A stretch of DNA of 64,000 bases from Periweissella fabalis (GTDB lineage Bacteria > Bacillota > Bacilli > Lactobacillales > Lactobacillaceae), in contig NZ_JAAXPN010000003.1 of assembly GCF_012396505.1 (NCBI RefSeq), forward strand, positions 100,151-164,150. Reading direction: 5' to 3'. Of the stretch, positions 24,853-33,775 are shown in pieces. Position 1 is the stretch's first letter; each line of letters begins with the position of its first letter. The notes under the pieces were generated by a model. The model was not told the DNA's origin. It ran no database searches and saw only the letters and a program-made list of their open reading frames with translations. The translations under genes and the position numbers were made by a program.

Positions 24853-24886
24853 CAAAAAAAGACTGAAAAATTCAGCCTTTTTAAAA
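24853..24886 (-). terminator. Terminator of aquaporin gene
   Basis: Minus strand: AAAAAGGCTGAA-TTT-TTCAGTCTTTTTTT, immediately after the aquaporin stop codon. Confidence 0.8.
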
Positions 24887-25552
24887 TTATTTTTCGGCAC
24901 CCATTAAAATACCAACAAATGAGGCAATTGCACCACCAAGTAATGGCGCAACAAAGTATACCCAGTAGTGTGATAAAGCTGAACCACCGGCTAAGATAGC
25001 AGGTCCAAAACTACGGGCTGGGTTCAATGAAGCACCAGTTAAGTTAAGGGTTGCCATGATAAGAATGGCAAGGGTAAGACCAATGGCAAATGGTGCCAAT
25101 TGTGGGTTACCAAAACGTTGGCTAGTAACCGTTACGATAACGAAGACAAAAATGAAAGTTGCTAACGTTTCAACAAAGAAAGCATCGATACTTGTAATTT
25201 TTGGGAAATCAGTTTGACCAAGCAAGTGAACTGGTAAGTGCATGGCACGAACTAATAATGAAACGACACCGGCACCAACAATACCACCGATAAATTGTGA
25301 GACAACGTAGAATAAGCCTTCACGCATATCAAGACGACGGTTAATAACCATTGCTAAAGTAACAGCGGGGTTAAAGTGGCCACCTGAAATACCACCAACG
25401 GTAATAGCCATGATAGTAATTACTAAACCAAAGGCCATCCCAATTCCTAATGGTCCAACTGGCGTAGCAGTAGTGTTACCAATTGTAACGACACTCGTAC
25501 CAATAAAGACGAGCATAAATGTACCCATAAATTCTGCGAAATATTTGCGCAT
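24887..25552 (-). CDS. MIP-family channel (aquaporin/glycerol facilitator)
   Basis: 221 residues, six membrane helices. Both NPA boxes are present: SGGHFNPAVTLA (about residue 60) and GASLNPARSFGPA (about 175), the latter with the selectivity-filter Arg. The SFGPA ending and short loops resemble AqpZ-like or GlpF3-type channels of lactic acid bacteria rather than E. coli GlpF. It may pass water, glycerol, H2O2, lactic acid or dihydroxyacetone; the sequence cannot decide. It is monocistronic with its own terminator. Confidence 0.9.
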   Translation of the reverse strand: MRKYFAEFMGTFMLVFIGTSVVTIGNTTATPVGPLGIGMAFGLVITIMAITVGGISGGHFNPAVTLAMVINRRLDMREGLFYVVSQFIGGIVGAGVVSLLVRAMHLPVHLLGQTDFPKITSIDAFFVETLATFIFVFVIVTVTSQRFGNPQLAPFAIGLTLAILIMATLNLTGASLNPARSFGPAILAGGSALSHYWVYFVAPLLGGAIASFVGILMGAEK

Positions 25553-25816
25553 GTTAATTCTCCCTAAAACTAAAATATTTTATGATTGCAGTTTTCATTT
25601 TACCATAAATCGTTGTTTATTGTGAATTTCGTTATTTCATTAGAAAATACCAATGTAACTAACATTAAATGTTAACAATGATTAAATTTTTGATATAAAT
25701 GCCTGTCATCACCGGCCATTTGATAGTTTATGTTTACGGTTAGTTAGAAAAAAGAGTAATATTATCATATTGTTTTTGATAATTATATATATGTCTTTTA
25801 AGGAGTAAATAAGCAT

Positions 25817-27301
25817 ATGGACAAAAAACGTATTGGTTTAGGTGCCCTTGTGTTAATGATGTTTACAACGATCTTTGGTTTTGCCAATGGTCCAATTGCA
25901 TTTGAACAAATGGGATATGCTTCAATTATTTGGTATATCTTGGGTGCTATTTTATTCTTCTTACCAACTTCAATGATGTATGCTGAATATGGTTCAGCAT
26001 TGAAAGAAGCCAAGGGTGGTATCTACTCTTGGATGGAACGTGCATTAGGTAAGAAAATTTCATTTATCGTTACTTTTATTGGATTAGCGTCTTGGATTAT
26101 CTGGATGATTACCATTTCACAAAAAGTATGGATTCCATTAGCTACCTTGATTTCAGGCCATGATACAACTGGTTCTTGGTCACTTTTTGGACTAGGCAGT
26201 AGTAAAACAATTGGTATTTTAGCAGTATTATTTGTTTTAGTAGTAGCATTTTTTGTTACTAATGGAGTTAAATCAATTTCACGGATTTCAACAATTGGTG
26301 GAACAGCTGTAATGGCATTAAATGTAATCTTACTAGTAATTTCATTGGTAGTTGTATTTGCACATGGTGGCCATTTTGCTGAACCAATTCATGCTAAATC
26401 ATTTATTGTTTCAACAGCACCTGGATTCAATACGGTTCCTGAAATGATTGCTTTTGCTCTTTATGCCATCTTCGCTTATGCTGGTTTGGAACAAATGGGT
26501 GGAATCATTGATGATGTTGATCATGCTGAAAAGAACTATCCTAAGGCGACTATCTTTGCCACAGCTATTATCGGAATTGGTTACGCACTTTCAATTCTTT
26601 TATGGGGTGCAACGACTAACTGGACTGACTTAAGTCATGATAAAGCTGCTAACTTAGGTAACATTGTGTATGTCTTGATGAACAACTTAGGTTATCAATT
26701 TGGTAGTGTCTTTGGTTTATCTCACGGTGGTATGGTAACGATGGGGAATTTATTTGCTCGTTTTGCCGGGATTTCAATGTTCTTAGCTTATATGGGTTCA
26801 TTCTTTGTTTTGACTTTTGCACCTTTAAAGTCATTTATCTTAGGAACACCTGCCAAAGTATGGCCTAAGAAAATTACGGAATTAAACAAGCACGGTGTGC
26901 CAGCGACAGCCGTTTGGGCACAAGCAATTATTGTGGCGGTACTTGTTTTGTTAATCTCATTTGGTGGTAAGAATGCTTCACAACTTTACTTGGTGTTAAC
27001 GAATATGGGTAACGTGGCATCATCACTTCCATATGTATTCTTGGTATTAGCTTTCCCATTCTTCAAGAAATTAAAGGATATTGAACGTCCATTTATTTTC
27101 TATAAATCAAAGACTTCAACTTGGATTGTGACAATCATTACCGATGCTTTGATTGTGATTTCAATTGGTTTAACAATTATTCAACCATTCCAACAACATG
27201 ACTACTTCAGTGGTCTTTGGACATTAGCGGGCCCAATCGTCTTTGGATTGATGGCTTGGATTATGTTTGAAATTGCTGAGAAGAAGCATGGTAAGTTGTA
27301 A
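25817..27301 (+). CDS. APC-superfamily amino acid permease, YjeM-like
   Basis: 494 residues, 12 membrane helices. The first helices read LVLMMFTTIFGFANGPIAFEQMGYASI, and GGIYSWMERALG and IIWMITISQKVWIP follow. This combination closely resembles the YjeM branch of the glutamate:GABA antiporter group. EMIAFALYAIFAYAGLEQMGG is the conserved sixth-helix region. It transports an amino acid or related compound; the substrate is unknown even for well-studied relatives. AAGGAG lies 11 bases before the ATG. A large folded terminator structure follows. Confidence 0.85.
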   Translation: MDKKRIGLGALVLMMFTTIFGFANGPIAFEQMGYASIIWYILGAILFFLPTSMMYAEYGSALKEAKGGIYSWMERALGKKISFIVTFIGLASWIIWMITISQKVWIPLATLISGHDTTGSWSLFGLGSSKTIGILAVLFVLVVAFFVTNGVKSISRISTIGGTAVMALNVILLVISLVVVFAHGGHFAEPIHAKSFIVSTAPGFNTVPEMIAFALYAIFAYAGLEQMGGIIDDVDHAEKNYPKATIFATAIIGIGYALSILLWGATTNWTDLSHDKAANLGNIVYVLMNNLGYQFGSVFGLSHGGMVTMGNLFARFAGISMFLAYMGSFFVLTFAPLKSFILGTPAKVWPKKITELNKHGVPATAVWAQAIIVAVLVLLISFGGKNASQLYLVLTNMGNVASSLPYVFLVLAFPFFKKLKDIERPFIFYKSKTSTWIVTIITDALIVISIGLTIIQPFQQHDYFSGLWTLAGPIVFGLMAWIMFEIAEKKHGKL

Positions 27302-27302
27302 A

Positions 27303-27420
27303 ATAAAGAGTGCTCTGCGGGTCGTTTAGACATCGTAGCGTACTAGAAAAAATTCCTTGGTGCAACGTACCAGGGAATTTTTTTGTATACGCCTAGATGA
27401 CTGACCTGCAGAGCACGTTT
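27303..27420 (+). terminator. Large nested stem-loop after the YjeM-like gene
   Basis: The outer stem GTGCTCTGCGGGTC / GACCTGCAGAGCAC (14 bp, one G-U) encloses a second pairing, CATC..CGTA with TACG..GATG. That encloses a hairpin AAAAATTCCTTGG / CCAGGGAATTTTTTT with a T run that can act as terminator. The 3' flank GAGCACGTTTTGGCTAGC resembles the element at 23221-23301. Confidence 0.6.
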
Positions 27421-27459
27421 TGGCTAGCTAGAGGCGTAGCACGCTGCTTGCAAGATAGT

Positions 27460-27490
27460 GATATCAGTAATAATAATTATTACTAATATC
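27460..27490. promoter_or_regulatory. 31-bp palindrome upstream of aroC
   Basis: Near-perfect inverted repeat centred on A27475: GATAT-c-AGTAATAAT on the left and ATTATTACT-a-ATATC on the right, only the c/a pair mismatched. It lies about 50 bases before the TATAAT of the aro operon and could be an operator. No regulator is identifiable. Confidence 0.4.
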
Positions 27491-27567
27491 TAACTAGTCG
27501 ACTGCCAAATAACTTTTGCAATTTGCTATAATTAGTAACCAAAGAGACAAGTATAAAGGAGAAAAGT

Positions 27568-28746
27568 ATGCGATATATAACGGCAGGGGAAAGTCATGGC
27601 CCTGAAGAAATTGCGATTATTGAAGGTATTCCAGCAGGCTTGCATATTACTAGCGAGGATATCAATCTGGAACTAGCGCGCCGACAACATGCTTACGGTC
27701 GTGGAGGACGCCAATTGATTGAATTTGATACTGTGACCTTTATGTCTGGAATTCGCCACCAAATGACATTGGGTTCACCAATTACGTTGAATGTGCATAA
27801 TGATGATCATAATAATTGGACCGCCATTATGGCCCCTGATGAACCGGCTACTTTGGAAAATACTTTGCGTAAAGTTTTGCGGCCGCGTCCTGGGCATGCT
27901 GATTTAATTGGTGGTATGAAATATCGACATCAAGATGACTTGCGAAATGTTTTAGAACGCTCATCAGCTCGTGAAACTGTGATGCGAGTAGCTGTTGGAG
28001 CGGTTGCTAAAAAATTATTACGAGAATTAGGGATTGATGTTCATGGGTTTGTTTTAAGTGTGGGTCCTGTTAAAGGGGATGCTCAAGTTTTAACGCAATA
28101 CGAATCACTAGACGAAGTACGCCAAGTAACTGAAAGTTTTGCGACTCGGGCGTTAGATGCAGAAACTGATGCTAAGATACAAACTTTGATTGATGAAACT
28201 AAGCGTAATCGAGATACAGTTGGTGGGATGGTTCAAGTATTAGCAACGGGTGTGCCAGCTGGGCTAGGTTCTTACGTTAGTGCTGATACTAAATTAGATG
28301 CAAAAATTGCTCGTGCCATTGTGGGCATCAATGCTTTTAAAGCGGTTGATTTTGGGGAAGCGTTTGACCATGCTCAGTTATTTGGCAGTCAAGTAATGGA
28401 TGAAATTTTATGGAGTGAGGAGCAAGGATTTTATCGGGCCACCGATAATATGGGCGGCTTTGAAGGTGGGATGACCACTGGTGAAATGATTATTGTTCGT
28501 GGAGTAGTTAAACCAATTCCAACTTTATATCGCCCAATGCGTTCAGTTGATATAGATACGCATATCGAGCATAAAGCGAGTATTGAGCGTTCTGATACGA
28601 CAGCTGTCACAGCCGCGGCGGTTATTGCTGAACATATGGTAGCAATTGAATTAGCTAAGGCAATTTTAGATAAGTTTGATTGTGATAATTTCAATCGTCT
28701 AAAGGAACAGTTATCAGTTTATCGTGAAGAAATTAAAAATTTTTAG
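27568..28746 (+). CDS. aroC: Chorismate synthase
   Basis: 392 residues. The three AroC signatures are visible: GESHGP near the N-terminus, GRGGRQLIEFDTV and RPGHADLIGGMKY, and RSSARETVMRVAVGAVAKKLL with the FMN-binding region. The C-terminal block is DNMGGFEGGMTTGE. It converts EPSP to chorismate using reduced FMN. First gene of aroC-aroA-aroK-aroE; AAGGAGA precedes the start. It feeds menF and aromatic amino acid synthesis. Confidence 0.97.
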   Translation: MRYITAGESHGPEEIAIIEGIPAGLHITSEDINLELARRQHAYGRGGRQLIEFDTVTFMSGIRHQMTLGSPITLNVHNDDHNNWTAIMAPDEPATLENTLRKVLRPRPGHADLIGGMKYRHQDDLRNVLERSSARETVMRVAVGAVAKKLLRELGIDVHGFVLSVGPVKGDAQVLTQYESLDEVRQVTESFATRALDAETDAKIQTLIDETKRNRDTVGGMVQVLATGVPAGLGSYVSADTKLDAKIARAIVGINAFKAVDFGEAFDHAQLFGSQVMDEILWSEEQGFYRATDNMGGFEGGMTTGEMIIVRGVVKPIPTLYRPMRSVDIDTHIEHKASIERSDTTAVTAAAVIAEHMVAIELAKAILDKFDCDNFNRLKEQLSVYREEIKNF

Positions 28747-28772
28747 AATTTACTATTATAGAAGGGGAATTG

Positions 28773-30065
28773 ATGCAAAGATTGAGAAAAGCTAACGATG
28801 GCTTAATTGGTGAACTTCGTGGTCCTAGTGATAAAAGTATTACACATCGGGCCTTAATTTTGGGGGCTCTAGCAAAAGGTCAAACCATAATTAAAAATCC
28901 ACTTATGTCAGCTGATATTACTAGTACAATGAATGCATTACGACCTTTAGGCGTTGATTTTAATGTTGACAGCTATGGCACGATTTATGTTGATAGCCCG
29001 GGGATGGACAATTTTAAGCGGCCTGAAAATTTAGTATTAGATATGGGAAATTCTGGTACTTCAACGCGTTTGTTAGTAGGTGTTTTTGCGGGCTTAAATT
29101 TACCAGTGACAATAGTTGGTGATTCTAGTCTATCAATGCGGCCAATGCAACGTGTTATTAATCCGTTAACGGCTTTAGGAGCAGAAATTCAAAGTATCGA
29201 TGGCCATTTACCATTAAAAATTGTCCGCGGTATTCAACATCAACCAATTAATTTTGTCTTACCGCTTGGTTCAGCTCAAGTAAAGAATGCAGTCTTATTA
29301 GCTGGATTAGTTGCGGGCGTGACAACGACAATTACAGATAGTTTTGGAACCCGTGATCATACTGAGCAAATGTTACCTGATTTTGGAATTACTGTTAAAA
29401 GAGAGGGCGATACATTCAGGATTCCTGGTGGGCAAATAATACATATTACTGAGCTTGAGGTGCCCGCAGATATATCAGCAGCTGCTTTTTGGTTAATATC
29501 AGGAATGATTGTACCTAAAAGTGTTATAAAACTAGAAAAAGTTAATATAAATAAAACTAGGGCTGGTATTCTAAAAGCCATACATCAAATGGGAGCTAAA
29601 TTCAAACTTGAAAAATTAGTAGCTGCAGAGCCAATGGCTAATATAATAATTAGGTATCAAAAGAAATTAAAAGCGATAAATATCGGTAGTAATGAAGTGC
29701 CATCAATGATTGATGAATTACCGATTATTGCATTAGCAGCAACCCAAGCCAATGGCAAAACAATTATTAGTGGAGCACAAGAGTTAGCAGTTAAAGAAAC
29801 TAATCGTATTACTACAGTAACAAATGAACTACTAAAATTAGGTGCAGATATAACGGCAACCAAAGATGGTTTTATTATTAATGGACCAACTAAATTAGTT
29901 GTTAAAAGACCAACAATTGTCAATGGACATGGTGATCACCGAATTGCGATGATGTTAGGAATTGCAGCATTAATTACTGATGGTGAAGTTAATTTGGCTG
30001 ATCCTGATAGTGTAGGAATCTCTTACCCAACATTTTTTGAAGATTTAGAACATTTTATGAAATAA
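28773..30065 (+). CDS. aroA: 3-phosphoshikimate 1-carboxyvinyltransferase (EPSP synthase)
   Basis: 430 residues from the ATG at 28773 (GAAGGGG upstream). It has GPSDKSITHRALILGALAKG, MGNSGTSTRLLVG, SLSMRPMQRVI, the central VKNAVLLAGL, and the C-terminal LAVKETNRI and GHGDHRIAMM motifs: the substrate-binding Lys/Arg set and PEP-site residues of EPSP synthases. The second half is noticeably more AT-rich than the first. It is 23 bases after aroC and 14 before aroK. Confidence 0.96.
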   Translation: MQRLRKANDGLIGELRGPSDKSITHRALILGALAKGQTIIKNPLMSADITSTMNALRPLGVDFNVDSYGTIYVDSPGMDNFKRPENLVLDMGNSGTSTRLLVGVFAGLNLPVTIVGDSSLSMRPMQRVINPLTALGAEIQSIDGHLPLKIVRGIQHQPINFVLPLGSAQVKNAVLLAGLVAGVTTTITDSFGTRDHTEQMLPDFGITVKREGDTFRIPGGQIIHITELEVPADISAAAFWLISGMIVPKSVIKLEKVNINKTRAGILKAIHQMGAKFKLEKLVAAEPMANIIIRYQKKLKAINIGSNEVPSMIDELPIIALAATQANGKTIISGAQELAVKETNRITTVTNELLKLGADITATKDGFIINGPTKLVVKRPTIVNGHGDHRIAMMLGIAALITDGEVNLADPDSVGISYPTFFEDLEHFMK

Positions 30066-30079
30066 ATATGGGAGTAATA

Positions 30080-30601
30080 ATGCAAATTATATTAGTTGGC
30101 TTTATGGGGGTTGGTAAGACGACTGCTGGTCAATTGTTAGCCAATACTTTAAATGAGCCCTTTATTGATTTAGATGTGGAATTCACTAAGGTAACCAATT
30201 TGACACCAGGGGAGTTTATGCGTCAATTTTCCGAAGCACGGTTTCGTGATGTTGAACAACGAATTTTAAAAATGCAACTTGAACAACCACAAGCTATTAT
30301 TAGTAGTGGTGGAGGGGTCTTAACATTAGCAACAAGCCAAATATTAATACAACGTAGCAATTACTATGTTATATATCTAGCAAGTAATTTTGATATTAAT
30401 ATGGCTAGGTTAAAAGGAGATAGCGAGCAACGCCCATTAATGACCGAGTTAACTGATCAGGGGTTACACGAATTATGGCAAATGCGACAAACCCATTATC
30501 AAGAAGTGGCCGATTTAACTGTCAATACTAATGGTTTAACACCCCAGGAAATTGTAGCGAAAATTATTAGTAAAATTGATGAGGAGCAAATGCATGGATA
30601 A
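30080..30601 (+). CDS. aroK: Shikimate kinase
   Basis: 173 residues from the ATG at 30080, chosen because GGGAG lies six bases ahead; an earlier ATG at 30068 covers that site. P-loop GFMGVGKTTAG at about residues 7-17, the shikimate-binding DLDVEF, FRDVEQRIL, SSGGGVL, and the lid Arg in EQRPLM. It phosphorylates shikimate with ATP. Its last codons overlap aroE by 8 bases. Confidence 0.95.
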   Translation: MQIILVGFMGVGKTTAGQLLANTLNEPFIDLDVEFTKVTNLTPGEFMRQFSEARFRDVEQRILKMQLEQPQAIISSGGGVLTLATSQILIQRSNYYVIYLASNFDINMARLKGDSEQRPLMTELTDQGLHELWQMRQTHYQEVADLTVNTNGLTPQEIVAKIISKIDEEQMHG

Positions 30602-31397
30602 ATATGGTTTAATTGGTGATCCAATCGGCCATTCAAAATCACCACAAATGCAAACGGCAGCATTAAAAAATGCAAATATTGCCGCAACTTATACGTTATT
30701 AAATGAACCAGGGGAAATGTTAGCAGACATTATAACCCGGTTACGTGCTAGCAATGTAGCGGGGTTTAATGTTACGACGCCGTTTAAACAAGCAATTATT
30801 CCATTTTTAGACGAACTCGATGTATCAGCTGCTAATATTCAAGCAGTTAATACTGTAAAAAATGTAGCAGGAAAATTAATTGGTTATTCAACAGATGGGA
30901 TCGGTTTTTGGCAAAGTTTACCATTACTTAAACCAGGTACCAATGTAGCTTTAATCGGTGCTGGTGGTGCTGCTAAATCGTTAATTGATGCCGCTCCAGT
31001 TGGAGTAAATCTAAGGATTTTTAATCGAGAAAGTCCCGAGTTTAATGTGCATTACGCAGATTTAAAAGAGTTATTTAATATTGAATTGCAACCATTAGCA
31101 AGTTTACATAATCAGTTAGCAGAAATTGATATATTAATCAATGCGACTAGTGTCGGCTTACGTGATAACGTGAGTATTTTACCGTTAAATGAGTTTGAGA
31201 TATTAAACAGAGAAGCACTAGTAATTGATTTGGTATACAAGCATCAACAAACGCAATTTTTAACATTTGCTAAGTCAACAAATCATCAAACACTAGGGGG
31301 CTTACCTATGTTAGTTGGGCAAGGGGCAGCAAGTTTTGAGATTTGGCATCAGCAAGTAGCAAATACCAAAGTTATGCAAGCAAGTCTTATAGATTAA
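30594..31397 (+). CDS. aroE: Shikimate dehydrogenase
   Basis: 267 residues from the ATG at 30594 (GAGGAG upstream, inside the aroK end). It has GDPIGHSKSPQMQ for shikimate binding, NVTTPFKQ with the catalytic Lys, STDGIGF, the NADP-binding GAGGAAKS, and near the end GGLPMLVGQGAASFEIW. It interconverts 3-dehydroshikimate and shikimate. Last gene of the aro operon. The early pathway steps (aroF/G, aroB, aroD) are not in the window. Confidence 0.94.
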   Translation: MDKYGLIGDPIGHSKSPQMQTAALKNANIAATYTLLNEPGEMLADIITRLRASNVAGFNVTTPFKQAIIPFLDELDVSAANIQAVNTVKNVAGKLIGYSTDGIGFWQSLPLLKPGTNVALIGAGGAAKSLIDAAPVGVNLRIFNRESPEFNVHYADLKELFNIELQPLASLHNQLAEIDILINATSVGLRDNVSILPLNEFEILNREALVIDLVYKHQQTQFLTFAKSTNHQTLGGLPMLVGQGAASFEIWHQQVANTKVMQASLID

Positions 31398-31413
31398 ATC
31401 ATTATTATAAGCT

Positions 31414-31466
31414 AAAATACGCCCATCAACTACCAGCCTTTTGGAGTAGTTGATGGACGTATTTTT
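31414..31466. terminator. Bidirectional terminator aroE / ABC exporter
   Basis: AAAATACGCCCATCAACTAC / GTAGTTGATGGACGTATTTTT with one mismatch; converging genes on both sides. Confidence 0.88.
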
Positions 31467-31506
31467 AGTAAAATTCACTTTAAATATACTTATTAAACAT
31501 ATTTAC

Positions 31507-33306
31507 TTATTCAAATTGGGCATCATATAATTTCCGATAAACGCCATCTGCTTGTGCTAATAAACTAGCATGATTTCCACGTTCGACAATCTGACCATGA
31601 TCCATAACGAGAATTTGATCAGCATTATGAACAGTACTTAAGCGATGAGCGATAACAATTGATGTTTTAGCAACCATAAGATTGTCCAAAGCATGTTGAA
31701 TTGTTTTTTCAGATTCATTGTCCAACGCTGCAGTAGCCTCATCTAAAATAACAATCGGAGCATTTTTTAATAATGCCCGAGCAATACTAAGTCGTTGCTT
31801 TTGACCGCCAGATAATTTAATACCACGCTCACCAACGGCGGTATCCATGCCAGCGGGTAAACCAGTAATAAATTCAGCTATGTCAGCTTGCTTGGCAGCA
31901 TGCCATAACATTTCAGATGTAGCTTTAGGTGTTCCATAGGCAATATTATCGCCGATTGTTCCGTCGACGATGATTACATCTTGACTAACTAGTGAAATAT
32001 GACGGCGAAGATCGTGTGTTGCAATAGAAGTGATTGATTGCTTGTCAAAAGAGATTGTGCCATCAGTAACGTCATATAGGCGCATTAATAGCCGGATTAA
32101 AGTTGACTTGCCAGCACCTGAGCGCCCAACTAATGCGGTTGTTTTACCAGCGGGGATCTGACAATTAATATGTTCTAGTGCATCAGCTGTTTTAAGTTCA
32201 TATTGGAAACTAACATTATTAAATGTAATACCAGTTGTTAACGGTTCAGGAAATTCGGTTGGGTTACTTGGTTCAATAACTGCTGCATCAATATTCATTA
32301 CATCATGAATTCGATCGTAAGAAACCTGAGCAGTTTGAAAAATATTAATCAAGCGTGAAAATGAATTAATTGGATTTTGAAGTAAGGTTACATAACTAAG
32401 ATAAGCGACTAAATCCCCTATTGTCATTTGACCTTTAATGACTAGATAGCCCCCAAAAGCTAAAACAATTGCTGTTCCACTAGTATTAATTAACAATAAT
32501 AACGGTTGAAAGATAGCTTGCCACTTAGTTGCTTCAAGAGTATAGTCATTTGTTTTATCAACAATATCTGCGAAAACTTTGGTTTCAGTTTCCTCAGTAG
32601 TATAACTTTTAATCAATTCAATTTCAGTTAAAGTTGCTTGTAACTGATTGGAGATTTGTGAATTCATTGACCGTACTTTACTGTAAGCTTCACGAATTCG
32701 ACTACGGAAGAATCGAATTGTAATAAATAAAATTGGGAATGTCAAGCTGACTAAAAGAGCTAACTGCCAGTTTTGAAGATATAAAAAAATAAGGACAACG
32801 ATAAAAGTAAATGTATTTCCAACTAAGCCCAAGCTATCACTAGAAATCAATGCTTGTAAATTATTGATGTCACTAGTAAGACGAACCATCAAATCGCCAG
32901 TTTTTGAATTTTGAAAAAAAGCATAATCTTGTTGCAAAATCTGACTGTATGTTTTAAGACGAAGCTCTTTAATTGATTGTTGAGATAAAATTTGCATCAT
33001 GTAACTTGAAGTAAATGACAATAGTCCTAAGATAATAGTTGTTGCTAATAGGCCTAATATGTTAAACCATAACGTGTTTACTTGATGTAAGGCTAAAGCA
33101 TGATCGATAATATTCTTAGTGAATTGTGGAATAATAAAATTAAGTCCGGCAATTATAATAAGTAAGCCAATATTCAAAAATAAAAGGTTTTTGCGCTTTA
33201 AAACACTATTAAAGACAAAATTAAACATTTGTAGCATAGTAGTATCGGTATTTTTTAACTGAGCTTTAATTTCTGACGGACTCATTCGACCAGAAGTTTG
33301 TGGCAT
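31507..33306 (-). CDS. ABC multidrug/lipid exporter (half-transporter, TMD-NBD)
   Basis: 599 residues. The six-helix membrane domain (about residues 35-340) contains the usual SQQSIKELRLKTYSQILQQDYAFFQNSKTGDL coupling region. The nucleotide-binding domain has Walker A GRSGAGKST (near 395), Q-loop SQDVI, signature LSGGQKQRLS, Walker B IVILDEATAALD and the His of IVIAHRLST. Homologues of the BmrA/LmrA/MsbA type dimerise to export drugs or lipids. Single gene; GGAGG upstream of the ATG. The exact substrate cannot be inferred. Confidence 0.93.
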   Translation of the reverse strand: MPQTSGRMSPSEIKAQLKNTDTTMLQMFNFVFNSVLKRKNLLFLNIGLLIIIAGLNFIIPQFTKNIIDHALALHQVNTLWFNILGLLATTIILGLLSFTSSYMMQILSQQSIKELRLKTYSQILQQDYAFFQNSKTGDLMVRLTSDINNLQALISSDSLGLVGNTFTFIVVLIFLYLQNWQLALLVSLTFPILFITIRFFRSRIREAYSKVRSMNSQISNQLQATLTEIELIKSYTTEETETKVFADIVDKTNDYTLEATKWQAIFQPLLLLINTSGTAIVLAFGGYLVIKGQMTIGDLVAYLSYVTLLQNPINSFSRLINIFQTAQVSYDRIHDVMNIDAAVIEPSNPTEFPEPLTTGITFNNVSFQYELKTADALEHINCQIPAGKTTALVGRSGAGKSTLIRLLMRLYDVTDGTISFDKQSITSIATHDLRRHISLVSQDVIIVDGTIGDNIAYGTPKATSEMLWHAAKQADIAEFITGLPAGMDTAVGERGIKLSGGQKQRLSIARALLKNAPIVILDEATAALDNESEKTIQHALDNLMVAKTSIVIAHRLSTVHNADQILVMDHGQIVERGNHASLLAQADGVYRKLYDAQFE

Positions 33307-33420
33307 ATGTCATTCCTCCGTTTGGTTAAAATCATAAATTAGTTTAAATAAATTATTTTATTTTAAAACTTATATTAATAGCACTTAGAAAGATATATTA
33401 AAAAAAATTAATTTTTTTGG

Positions 33421-33723
33421 TTTACTAATCTCTTAATAACTAGTATACTCTCCTTTATCAAAAACACGTTGATTAGGACGAGTAACTTTGGGAAAGTCAC
33501 CAGAAAGATCATGCTAATGGAAATTGATCGATTGCCTCATTGTGAACACTACCTATGAGTAACAGCAGGATTATGGTAACAAAAAGCGCTGTCGGGGTTA
33601 TTAGCCGTTATACTAATAGTTAAAGTTATCGATAGGCTAATTGGGCTTTTTTGCCTATCTGTTAAATTTGGGTGGTACCGTGCTAATTGCACCCCTGGAA
33701 TTATATCCAGGGGTGTTTTTTTT
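33421..33723 (+). promoter_or_regulatory. T-box riboswitch 1 (amino acid permease)
   Basis: Promoter TTTACT (33421-33426), 17 bp, TATACT (33444-33449). Stem I has the AGTA (33481-33484) / GAA (33544-33546) loop-E motif and lower helix TAGG/CCTA. The T-box TGGGTGGTACCGTGC is at 33668-33682, and the competing terminator (CACCCCTGG / CCAGGGGTG plus T8) follows. The 3' side of the specifier loop reads GAACACTACC, so the codon is ACT (Thr, followed by the usual purine) or CAC (His, directly after GAA). The variable T-box base T pairs with discriminator A, which does not favour His. Control is transcription antitermination by uncharged tRNA. Confidence 0.88.
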
Positions 33724-33775
33724 ATTAATGGTTTTTGATAAGTTGAGTATTTGAAGAAGAGGAGGGTTCAATATC

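Larger units (their letters stand above)
24586..24886. other. Intergenic region MFS / aquaporin
   Basis: About 300 bases. It contains repeat copy D (24704-24852) and the aquaporin terminator (24853-24886). The remaining 118 bases are AT-rich promoter-like sequence for the MFS gene with no ORF. Confidence 0.55.
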
